Shown: piece by piece, positions 22,524 through 30,966 of the stretch
Layout of the letters: every line of letters starts with the position of its first letter
Numbering within the stretch: the stretch's first letter is position 1
Assembly: GCA_913057515.1 (NCBI GenBank)
Contig: CAJXOJ010000003.1
Span: 1-64,000 of the forward strand
From: an uncultured Cycloclasticus sp.
GTDB lineage: Bacteria; Pseudomonadota; Gammaproteobacteria; Methylococcales; Cycloclasticaceae
Length of the DNA: 64,000 nt
Direction: 5' to 3'
Made by a program: the position numbers and the translations under genes
Notes under the pieces: model-generated
The model's database searches: none
What the model saw: the letters and a program-made list of their open reading frames with translations, nothing else
What the model was told of the DNA's origin: nothing

Positions 22524-25500
22524 ACCAGAAGATCATGCGCAACGTGAAGAGGTGCTTGATATTAGTCGCTCCTTTATTGTTCAGGCACCAGCAGGGTCGG
22601 GGAAAACAAGCTTATTAACACAACGGTTTTTACGCTTGCTAACCCGAGTCAATAACCCAGAAGAAATTTTAGCGATTACGTTTACCAAAAAAGCTGCCGC
22701 AGAAATGCACCATCGTATTATTGAAGCAATAAAGTTGGCAACTAAACCGCGGCCGAGCAATGACTTTGAGAGAGACACTTGGTTGATAGCAACACAGGTG
22801 CTGCAACGGGATGAAGATTGTCAGTGGCATTTGCTTCAGAACCCGAACCGTTTACGGGTTCAAACAATCGACTCACTGTGTGCACAATTGGCCAGGCAAC
22901 TACCTGTAACAGCGCGTTTTGGCTCAGTACCGAGCATTCAGCAAGACAGCCAAGCGCTATATATTGAGGCAGCGAGAAATTGCTTACAAGAACTGGATGA
23001 CGATGATGAAGTAGGGCAGGCCATACAGACCTTATTGGTCCACGTTGATAATCAATTTTCGCGTGCGGAGAGCTTGTTATCGGCGATGTTGGCGTCGCGT
23101 GATCAATGGTTACGGCATGTGATGAGTCATCAGTCTGATCGATCAAAACGGAAGGCATTAGAAGCAGTATTACAACGTACGATAATGACGGCGTTAAACG
23201 ATATTTCGCAAAATATAAGTAGTGATCAGCAGCTTGAAATTAAGAATTTACTGGAATTTGCTGTGGCAAATATGAGCGACAAATCATCGTTGATGTGTCA
23301 GTTGAGCGACTCATTTGAACTATCGATGACTGCGCTAGAATCATTGCCAGATTGGTTAATATTGAGTGAGTTTTTTCTGACTAAATCGGGCACATGGCGG
23401 AAACAAGCCGATGCAAAAATAGGTTTTCCCGCGCCGAGTAACTCTAAAAATAAAGATGAGAAAGCGCTGTTTACCGAGAAGAAAAAACAGTTCAAAGCGT
23501 TATTGTTGGCATTGCAAGAAAACAGCACTTTGACGGAAGCTTTTGCTTGGCTTCGCAGTTTACCGACAGCTCATTATAGTGATCAGCAATGGGCGGTTAT
23601 TCAAGCCTTATTAGTGATTTTACCAAGGGCCGTTGCCCATCTACGCCTCGTTTTTCAGCAGACAGGGCAGGTGGATTTTTGTGAAGTATCACTATCGGCG
23701 GGACATGCATTGCATGACGCGGCGGGGGCAACTGACCTAGGTTTGAAACTGGATTATCAATTACAGCATATATTGCTTGATGAGTTTCAAGACACCTCTG
23801 AAACGCAGTTTATGCTGTTAAAAGACCTTGTATCAGGCTGGCAGCCTGATGATGGGCGTACGTTATTTTTGGTGGGTGATCCGATGCAGTCCATCTATCG
23901 TTTTAGACAGGCAGAAGTTGGCTTGTTCTTAAAAACGCAAGAAGAGGGTTTGGGCGAGGTTCGACAAATATCTCCGGTGAATATTGCCGTTAACTTCCGC
24001 TCGCAAAAGCCTATCGTTGATTGGGTTAATAAAGCGTTTAAAGCGGTGATGCCCAAGGCAGATAATATTTTTAGTGGTGCGATTTCATATAAGCCGTCTG
24101 CGCCATTTAAAATAAACGATATTGACCCAGCAGCGGTTCATTATTACCCGCATAAAGATAGAGTGGCTGAAGGGCAGTCGTTATTGACACTCATTCAGCA
24201 ACTACAGCGCGATAAACCCAATGAAACGATTGGCGTATTGGTGAAGGGGCGTAGCCATCTTTCTGAATTACTTACCGCGTTAAACAAAGCTGGCGTGAGG
24301 TATCAAGCGACAGATATTGATCCCTTGAATAAACGTCAAACGGTGATTGATTTAATGTCGCTAACACGTGCTTATTTGCAGCCTGCTGATCGTGTTGCTT
24401 GGTTGTCGGTATTGCGTGCGCCTTGGTGTGGATTAAGTTTAACGGATATGCAACAGCTAGTAGATGGCTACCCAGAAGACACGTTATGGGCGTTATTACA
24501 CTCGACAGAACGGTTATTGAGTTTAAGCCAAGCAGGGCAGGAAAGTGTGTCGCATGTGTTAGCGCAGTTTGAAAAGGCTATGAAGCATCGAGAAAGAATG
24601 GGCTTGGCAGGTATTATTAACGGCTTATGGAGCGATTTGCTGGGCCCGGAGTGTTTATCAAGTTCGGTAGATTTGTCAGACAGTGAACGTTTTTTCGATT
24701 GTCTTACAGAGTTAGAATCGAATGGGCAACCAATTGATATCAGCGTGTTAGAACAAAGAATTGAAAAACTGTTTGCGGCAGCAGATGTTAATGCACCCGA
24801 GACCTTGCAAATTATGACCATTCATAAATCCAAAGGGCTTGAGTTTGATCATGTTATTTTGCCAGGCTTAGATCGTCGTTCAAGACACGATGATAAGGCG
24901 CTGTTAGCTTGGTTAGAAAGACCCTCTGAAAAGGCGGGTGAAACAGAATTACTGATTGCACCAATAAATCAAACAGGGGTAGAGGGGAGCGACCAGATTG
25001 GACGCTACTTAACTAAAATTGAGCAAGAAAAATCTATTCATGAAAGCCAGCGTTTACTGTATGTCGCTGCAACCCGTGCAAAAAAACAATTATATTTAAG
25101 CTTTACCCTGAGCATAGATGAAAAAAAAGGTGAACCTAAAAAGCCAGCAAGTAATACCTTGCTGGGTCTTTTATGGCCTACTATTGCTGATGAAGTAGAG
25201 ATTAATTTCGATAGTGATAATTTAGATTATAAAGACAATATATCCAGTTGTTTTATAAAGAAAATAAATTTCAATAAAGTATTGAAAGAGGATGTTTCTA
25301 GATTGGATTACCAACAAGAAACGAAGCTCATTGCTGTTTCAAAAAACAATATTGTTGAGTTTGATTGGGCGGGCGATCTGGCAGCATCGATCGGAACGGT
25401 GTGTCACCAATTGATGCAAATGATGGGTGAACATGATTCAGGTATGCACATTATTGGTCGACAAATTATGCATCAATTATTGTGTGAAGCAGGTGTCTTA

Positions 25501-25890
25501 CCGCATTTTATTGAACAGGCATTAAACCGTACCGAGCAAATTATAAACACTTGCACAAAAGATAAGCGTGGCCAATGGATTCTTAATAATCAACATGAAA
25601 ATAGTGAGTTTGAACTTGCGCTATCTGGGGTAATAAATGGAGAAGTTGTTCATTGTAGGTTAGACCGAACATTTGTTGACCAAGGTAAACGCTGGATTGT
25701 GGACTATAAAACCAGTCGTCATGATGAAGACAATAAGGATCAATTTATGGACAATGAATTAACGCGTTATAAAGGGCAGTTAGAGCAGTATGCGCAGTTA
25801 ATGAGCGCCATCGATTCGCGCCCAATTATGTTGGGTTTGTATTACCCAGCGTTTGCGGGCTGGCGTAGTTGGGCATATCAGCGTGCTTAA
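22516..25890 (+). CDS. AddA-like UvrD-family helicase-nuclease
   Basis: A 1124-residue protein with superfamily 1 helicase motifs in order: Walker A AGSGKT (26-31), LLDEFQDT (motif II), VGDPMQSIYRFRQAEV (motif III), MTIHKSKGLEFDHVI (motif V) and LLYVAATRAKKQLYL (motif VI). A C-terminal RecB-type nuclease has WIVDYKTS (D1063, K1065) followed by YKGQLEQYAQLM. This is the AddA layout. I start at ATG 22516, overlapping the upstream stop by 8 bases, not at the in-frame TTG 22507. The coupling implies a heterodimer with the AddB-like protein. End resection of double-strand breaks is the expected role. Confidence 0.9.
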   Translation: MSKPEDHAQREEVLDISRSFIVQAPAGSGKTSLLTQRFLRLLTRVNNPEEILAITFTKKAAAEMHHRIIEAIKLATKPRPSNDFERDTWLIATQVLQRDEDCQWHLLQNPNRLRVQTIDSLCAQLARQLPVTARFGSVPSIQQDSQALYIEAARNCLQELDDDDEVGQAIQTLLVHVDNQFSRAESLLSAMLASRDQWLRHVMSHQSDRSKRKALEAVLQRTIMTALNDISQNISSDQQLEIKNLLEFAVANMSDKSSLMCQLSDSFELSMTALESLPDWLILSEFFLTKSGTWRKQADAKIGFPAPSNSKNKDEKALFTEKKKQFKALLLALQENSTLTEAFAWLRSLPTAHYSDQQWAVIQALLVILPRAVAHLRLVFQQTGQVDFCEVSLSAGHALHDAAGATDLGLKLDYQLQHILLDEFQDTSETQFMLLKDLVSGWQPDDGRTLFLVGDPMQSIYRFRQAEVGLFLKTQEEGLGEVRQISPVNIAVNFRSQKPIVDWVNKAFKAVMPKADNIFSGAISYKPSAPFKINDIDPAAVHYYPHKDRVAEGQSLLTLIQQLQRDKPNETIGVLVKGRSHLSELLTALNKAGVRYQATDIDPLNKRQTVIDLMSLTRAYLQPADRVAWLSVLRAPWCGLSLTDMQQLVDGYPEDTLWALLHSTERLLSLSQAGQESVSHVLAQFEKAMKHRERMGLAGIINGLWSDLLGPECLSSSVDLSDSERFFDCLTELESNGQPIDISVLEQRIEKLFAAADVNAPETLQIMTIHKSKGLEFDHVILPGLDRRSRHDDKALLAWLERPSEKAGETELLIAPINQTGVEGSDQIGRYLTKIEQEKSIHESQRLLYVAATRAKKQLYLSFTLSIDEKKGEPKKPASNTLLGLLWPTIADEVEINFDSDNLDYKDNISSCFIKKINFNKVLKEDVSRLDYQQETKLIAVSKNNIVEFDWAGDLAASIGTVCHQLMQMMGEHDSGMHIIGRQIMHQLLCEAGVLPHFIEQALNRTEQIINTCTKDKRGQWILNNQHENSEFELALSGVINGEVVHCRLDRTFVDQGKRWIVDYKTSRHDEDNKDQFMDNELTRYKGQLEQYAQLMSAIDSRPIMLGLYYPAFAGWRSWAYQRA

Positions 25891-28024
25891 TCCTAAAAAG
25901 CTGGGCTTATTGTTTATTCTAGCTTTGCTGGTGGCTGGCTTCTATCTGTTGGGTTTTAATCAATACTTAGATGTGGCTGTTGTTAAGGAAAAAAGTGCTG
26001 ATTTTATTGCCTATTATGAGGCTAACCCTTGGCAAAGTTCTGTATGGTTTTTTCTTATTTATAGTCTTACAGCCGCTCTGTCTATTCCTGGGGCAAGTAT
26101 TCTCACCTTAGCTGCTGGTGCTATATTCGGTCTTGCTTGGGGTGTTGTTTTAGTATCGTTTGCCTCAACAATAGGGGCGAGTTTGGCATTCATTTTGTCG
26201 CGTTATGTGTTCAAAAACACGGTGCAAAGAAGGTTTTCAGATAAATTAGCTGAGATTAATAAACGTATTGAGGCAGAAGGTGCGTCTTACTTGTTTTCGC
26301 TTCGCTTAATTGTGGTATTCCCTTTTTGGTTGATTAATTTATTGATGGGCTTAACGCCTATTAAATTACGAACGTATTTCTGGGTGAGTCAGGTGGGGAT
26401 GTTTCCAGCGACCCTTTTGTTTGTTAATGCAGGCACTCAGTTAGCAAAAGTGGAACAGGTCAGTGATGTTTTGTCTCCATCGATTGCTGTTTCGTTTGCG
26501 CTACTGGGCTTGTTTCCACTGGTCGCTAAAAAAATAGCTAATACTGTTAGGCGTTATCAAATACTAAATGCATATAAGAAACCGACTACATTTGACTATA
26601 ACCTGATTGTGATTGGTGCTGGCTCTGCTGGTTTGGTGAGTGCATATATTGCGGCGGCTGTTAAATCTAAGGTGTTATTAATTGAAAAGAATAAGATGGG
26701 TGGCGATTGTTTAAATACAGGTTGTGTGCCCTCAAAGTCGCTGATTAAATCCTCCCGTTTTTTAGCTGATTTAGCGCGTAGTAAACAATATGGGGTTGCT
26801 AGTGCCACTGCTGATTTTGCTTTTTCGGAGGTAATGGAACGAGCAGCTTCCGTTATTAAGGACATTGAGCCGCATGATTCAGTTGAACGTTATACTCAGT
26901 TAGGTGTTGAGTGTCGGCAAGCCGAAGCGCGTTTGTTATCGCCTTGGGAGGTGGACGTAGGAGGGCAGGTAATTTCCAGCAAGAATATTATTATTGCCAG
27001 CGGCGCAAAACCAAGATTACCAGAGATTGACGGTTTGAATCAGGTAACGTTTTATACCTCTGATAGCATTTGGTCGTTACGTAAAAAACCAGAGCGTTTA
27101 TTAGTGGTTGGCGGTGGCCCGATTGGCTGCGAGTTAGGGCAAAGCTTTAGCCGGCTGGGTTGTAAAGTGACCATTATTGATACGGCGGAACGATTAGTGA
27201 TGTCTGAAGATGAAGAGGCGGCTTCACAACTTATGACTCAAATTGAATTTGAAGGCATAGAGTTAAAGCTAGAATATTCAGTAGAGCGCTTTAGTATTGA
27301 AAATGATCGGTCTGTAGCGGTGCTCAAATCTAAACAAGGAAATAGCCTTAAACTTGTTTTTGACGTTGTTTTATTTGCTGTTGGTCGGCAGGCGAATATA
27401 AGCGGCTTAGGCTTAGAGGAGTTAGGCGTTAACATAACTCAATCGGGCACTATTGAGGTTGATAAATATATGCGAACCAGTGTGCCAACCATCTATGCCT
27501 GTGGTGATGTAGCTGGGCCTTACCAATTAACGCATGCAGCCGCTCATTATGCTTGGTATTGTGCGGTTAATAGTTTATTTGGTGACCTTTGGCGGTTTAA
27601 AGTAGACGACCGAATTATTCCAAGAGTAACGTTTACAGAGCCTGAAATAGCCAGTGTGGGTTATAACGAACACACCGCTAAAGCGGCTGGATTATCGATT
27701 GAAACGAGTCTGTTTCAGCTGAATGAGTTAGACCGGGCTATTATTGATGGTAAAACAGGTGGCTTTGTAAAAGTGCTGACAGTGATGGGTAAAGATAAGA
27801 TCGTTGGGGTGACTATTGTGGGCGAACACGCTGGGGAAATGCTGCCTGAATTTGTTATCGCAATGAAGCATGGATTAGGGCTGAATAAAATACTGGGCAC
27901 GATACACGCCTACCCAACGTGGGCGGAAGCGAATAAATATACAGCGGGGATGTGGAAGAAAAACCATCAACCAAAAAAACTTCTAGCGTTGATTGAGAGA
28001 TATCACCTTGCTAAACGAACATAA
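25883..28024 (+). CDS. TVP38/DedA-like membrane domain fused to a MerA/Lpd-type flavoprotein
   Basis: A 713-residue fusion. Residues about 1-220 are a VTT (TVP38/TMEM64) membrane domain: several helices plus the family segment IPGASILTLAAGAIFGLAWG. From about 235 onward it is a class I pyridine-nucleotide disulfide oxidoreductase: FAD motif GAGSAGL, redox pair C276/C281 in GGDCLNTGCVPSKS, NAD(P) motif VGGGPIGCELG, and a dimerisation domain ending IHAYPTWAEAN. GTG 25883, overlapping the helicase stop, is chosen over TTG 25853. Such fusions are known; the role is uncertain. It stands beside arsS, arsM and a glycosyltransferase, so a link to arsenic or thiol redox at the membrane is plausible but inferred. 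Confidence 0.85.
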   Translation: MLNPKKLGLLFILALLVAGFYLLGFNQYLDVAVVKEKSADFIAYYEANPWQSSVWFFLIYSLTAALSIPGASILTLAAGAIFGLAWGVVLVSFASTIGASLAFILSRYVFKNTVQRRFSDKLAEINKRIEAEGASYLFSLRLIVVFPFWLINLLMGLTPIKLRTYFWVSQVGMFPATLLFVNAGTQLAKVEQVSDVLSPSIAVSFALLGLFPLVAKKIANTVRRYQILNAYKKPTTFDYNLIVIGAGSAGLVSAYIAAAVKSKVLLIEKNKMGGDCLNTGCVPSKSLIKSSRFLADLARSKQYGVASATADFAFSEVMERAASVIKDIEPHDSVERYTQLGVECRQAEARLLSPWEVDVGGQVISSKNIIIASGAKPRLPEIDGLNQVTFYTSDSIWSLRKKPERLLVVGGGPIGCELGQSFSRLGCKVTIIDTAERLVMSEDEEAASQLMTQIEFEGIELKLEYSVERFSIENDRSVAVLKSKQGNSLKLVFDVVLFAVGRQANISGLGLEELGVNITQSGTIEVDKYMRTSVPTIYACGDVAGPYQLTHAAAHYAWYCAVNSLFGDLWRFKVDDRIIPRVTFTEPEIASVGYNEHTAKAAGLSIETSLFQLNELDRAIIDGKTGGFVKVLTVMGKDKIVGVTIVGEHAGEMLPEFVIAMKHGLGLNKILGTIHAYPTWAEANKYTAGMWKKNHQPKKLLALIERYHLAKRT

Positions 28025-28033
28025 ATAATAACT

Positions 28034-28984
28034 ATGCACCCTACATTACCAAAACTCGTAGAGACCGACTTCCCAGCCATAAGGCGGGATAAACTCGACA
28101 CCTTACAGGTGAATTTGGGCTATTTGTGCAATTTGTCTTGTTTGCATTGCCATGTCAATGCAGGTCCTAAGCGCAAGGAATTAATGACTAGGGCGACCAT
28201 TGATCAGCTGTTTGAATTTATTGACCAACAAGGTATTACAACGCTTGATCTGACAGGCGGTGCGCCGGAAATGAATCCACACTTTAAGTACACGGTTAGT
28301 CAAGCTGTACAGCGGGGGATAAGGATTATAGACCGTTGTAATTTGGTAATTCTTGAAGAGCCAGGTTATGAAGATTTAGTCGGCTTTTTGGCCACTCATC
28401 AAGTGCAAATTGTGGCTTCTTTGCCGTGTTATTCAAGTGATAATGTGGACGCACAGCGTGGTGATGGGGTGTTTGATAAAAGCATCTCTGCGCTACAAAA
28501 ACTAAATGCTGTTGATTACGGTAAAGAATTGGATTTAAGGCTCGTTTATAACCCTCAGGATGCGACACTGCCCGCACCACAAGCGAGGCTGGAACAAGAG
28601 TATAAAGAGCACTTGTTTGCTCATTTTGGTGTTGTTTTTACGCAGTTATTAACCATCACCAATATGCCGATTCAGCGATTTGGTAGTACCTTAATTTCAA
28701 AAGGCTTGTTTGATCATTATATGCAAGTACTTAAAGCCGCCTATCAGCAGGTGAATCTGGAGCACTTAATGTGTAAAAGTATGCTCAGTGTTGACTGGCA
28801 GGGTTTTTTATATGATTGTGATTTTAACCAAATGCTTGATTTGCCTGTCGGCTTATCGAGTAAAAAGAAACATATTTCGGATTGTTTGCAAACAGACTTT
28901 AACCAGCAAGCTATTACAATTGCCGACCATTGTTACGGCTGTGCTGCCGGTAGCGGTTCTAGTTGTAGTGGAGCATTAACCTGA
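28034..28984 (+). CDS. arsS: ArsS-type radical SAM protein (arsenosugar biosynthesis)
   Basis: A 316-residue radical SAM protein: NLGYLCNLSCLHCHVNAGP holds C32, C36 and C39 (CxxxCxxC) for the [4Fe-4S] cluster. DLTGGAPEMNP follows as the SAM-binding GGE-like segment. The C-terminus has the extra cysteine cluster CYGCAAGSGSSCSG typical of ArsS (DUF3641 region). ArsS transfers the 5'-deoxyadenosyl group to dimethylated arsenic, the key step toward arsenosugars. It is followed 10 bases later by an ArsM-like methyltransferase, which supports the call. An ATG at 28034 with a weak ribosome site is used. Confidence 0.9.
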   Translation: MHPTLPKLVETDFPAIRRDKLDTLQVNLGYLCNLSCLHCHVNAGPKRKELMTRATIDQLFEFIDQQGITTLDLTGGAPEMNPHFKYTVSQAVQRGIRIIDRCNLVILEEPGYEDLVGFLATHQVQIVASLPCYSSDNVDAQRGDGVFDKSISALQKLNAVDYGKELDLRLVYNPQDATLPAPQARLEQEYKEHLFAHFGVVFTQLLTITNMPIQRFGSTLISKGLFDHYMQVLKAAYQQVNLEHLMCKSMLSVDWQGFLYDCDFNQMLDLPVGLSSKKKHISDCLQTDFNQQAITIADHCYGCAAGSGSSCSGALT

Positions 28985-28994
28985 GGATGATTAA

Positions 28995-30038
28995 ATGGAT
29001 ATGAAAAATAGTGTCGTTGAGCGATACACAGACGGTGCAGAAGCAGTGCAAGCGGCTTTGTGTTGCCCTGTTGATTACGATGCTGCTTTACTTAAGTTGT
29101 TGCCTCAAGAGGTAATTGATAAAGATTATGGCTGTGGCGATCCCTCTCGTTATGTTGAAAACGGCGATGTTGTTTTAGATTTAGGCTCGGGCTCCGGCAA
29201 AATTTGTTATATGGCCGCCCAACTTGTTGGTGAAACAGGCCGTGTGATTGGCGTCGACATGAATGATGAAATGTTGGCGTTGGCTCGTAAATATCAAGCT
29301 GAAATGGCTGAAAAATTGGCGGGTGATAAAGTGAGTTTTGTTAAAGGGCAAATTCAAGATTTAACAAAGAACTTAGAAAATCCACATAGTTCAGAGCCGC
29401 TGATTGCCGATAACTCAATAGACCTAGTGTTATCAAATTGTGTTTTGAATTTGGTGAATGACAGCGATAAGAAGCAGTTGGTTGAAGAGATTTTTCGTGT
29501 GGTGAAACCCGGTGGCCGCATTGCCATATCGGATATTGTGGCAGATGAGACCATTCCAGAGCACCTTAAAGCCGACCCAGAATTATGGTCGGGTTGTATC
29601 TCGGGTTCATTTTTAGAAGATGAGTTTTTAGAGAGCTTCAAGCAAGCGGGGTTTCGTGCAGTTAAATATGATAAGTGGGATGCACAGCCTTGGCAGGTTG
29701 TTGAAGGAATAGAGTTTCGCTCAGTCACTATCACAGCGGTTAAAGGTGAAGACTTACCCTGTGTTGATAAAGGCCACGCTGTTATTTACAAAGGCCCTTA
29801 TGCTGAGACGACCGATGATGAAGGTCACGTTTTTTATCGTGGTAAGCGTATGGCGGTGTGTGAGCGTACCTATCAGTTTTTAACAACGGGGCCTTACGGA
29901 GACGACTTTATTGCTATTCCACCTACCTTAGAAAAAGAAGGCGTTGCATGGAATGCGCCTACGGGCACTCTGCGACCGGCATCTGAAACTAAAGGCTCTG
30001 TGCACCATACGGCAAAGCAGGGTGGTTCTTGCTGTTAG
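28995..30038 (+). CDS. arsM: Arsenite S-adenosylmethionine methyltransferase
   Basis: A 347-residue class I methyltransferase. The SAM motif is DLGSGSGKICY (62-72). Three cysteines at positions matching the arsenic-binding set of ArsM are present: C47 (DYGCGDP), C149 (SNCVLN) and C201 (SGCISG). The C-terminal extension ends GGSCC, a possible metal-thiol tail. Family members methylate As(III) stepwise. With arsS upstream, the methylated product would be used for arsenosugar formation. GAGGATGATTAA precedes ATG 28995. The next gene overlaps its stop by one base. Confidence 0.88.
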   Translation: MDMKNSVVERYTDGAEAVQAALCCPVDYDAALLKLLPQEVIDKDYGCGDPSRYVENGDVVLDLGSGSGKICYMAAQLVGETGRVIGVDMNDEMLALARKYQAEMAEKLAGDKVSFVKGQIQDLTKNLENPHSSEPLIADNSIDLVLSNCVLNLVNDSDKKQLVEEIFRVVKPGGRIAISDIVADETIPEHLKADPELWSGCISGSFLEDEFLESFKQAGFRAVKYDKWDAQPWQVVEGIEFRSVTITAVKGEDLPCVDKGHAVIYKGPYAETTDDEGHVFYRGKRMAVCERTYQFLTTGPYGDDFIAIPPTLEKEGVAWNAPTGTLRPASETKGSVHHTAKQGGSCC

Positions 30039-30715
30039 TGCCTGATATTTCAATCATTATTCCTACGCTCAATGAAGAGCGGGTGTTACCGTTAACATTA
30101 AGTCATTTGCAAAACCTGAGGGGGCAGCAGGTTGAAATAATTGTAGTGGATGGTGGAAGTACTGATAACACGACTTTGTGTACTGAAGGCTTGGTTGATC
30201 GACTCGTTTTTTCTAAGGCAGGGCGTGCTGCGCAATTAAATAAAGGAGCACAAGTAGCTCAAGGGCAGTTATTGCTTTTTTTGCATGCCGATACTTTAGT
30301 TCCCAAACAACTGGTGCAATTGCTTAATCAGCTACTGATTAAAAAGCGCTCTCATGTGTGGGGTCGTTTCAACGTTAAACTAGATGGCGAGCACTTTCTA
30401 TTTAGAATAATTGAAACGATGATGAATGGGCGATCTTGCTTTACAGGGATCGTTACGGGCGATCATGCCATGTTTGTTTCAAGAAAACTGTTTAAGCAAG
30501 TAGACGGGTACCCAGCTATTGAATTAATGGAAGACATTGCCATTAGTAAAAAACTGAAACGAATCAACCGGCCAATATGTATTAAGCAAGCGGTTGTAAC
30601 ATCTAGCAGACGCTGGGAACAGGCAGGTATTATTAACACTATTTTCAAAATGTGGTTATTTAGGTTGGCTTATTTATTTAAAGTGCCGCCTGCGATACTG
30701 GCTAAGAAGTATTGA
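30038..30715 (+). CDS. Family 2 glycosyltransferase, arsenosugar cluster type
   Basis: A 225-residue GT-A glycosyltransferase: PDISIIIPTLNEERVLPLTL at the N-terminus, VVDGGSTDNT (nucleotide-binding), FLHADT (a DxD-like divalent metal motif) and GDHAMFVSRKLF. It matches the TIGR04283 group found beside arsS and arsM. There it is thought to help build the sugar moiety of arsenosugars; the exact reaction is not established. GTG 30038 overlaps the arsM TAG by one base, which I prefer over the TTG at 30029. No membrane anchor is present. Confidence 0.85.
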   Translation: MPDISIIIPTLNEERVLPLTLSHLQNLRGQQVEIIVVDGGSTDNTTLCTEGLVDRLVFSKAGRAAQLNKGAQVAQGQLLLFLHADTLVPKQLVQLLNQLLIKKRSHVWGRFNVKLDGEHFLFRIIETMMNGRSCFTGIVTGDHAMFVSRKLFKQVDGYPAIELMEDIAISKKLKRINRPICIKQAVVTSSRRWEQAGIINTIFKMWLFRLAYLFKVPPAILAKKY

Positions 30716-30966
30716 TTAGCTACGTAGGTAATAAGTACCCATGACTTTTTTGTCAGTAACTACTTAAGTTTAATATTCGTTGTGAGGCTTTCTAAGGAGG
30801 TTAATAAGACTAACAGTGAAGCTCTTGAGACGCTAATGCTTTGTCAGTTATCCCCAGCCAAACAGAGTTAAGTTGCAACCTGGATGGCACTTAAAAAAAC
30901 TGCCCTCGTATTGAAGGCATAGGTTTGCTTGGGCAGCTATATGGCACGATTTAAAAGCATTAAGTG

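Noticed and set aside
30716-30966. Terminator between the glycosyltransferase and glnD
   Set aside because: Only weak pairings (AAGTA/TACTT, TGAC/GTCA around a T-run) are seen; not strong enough to call.
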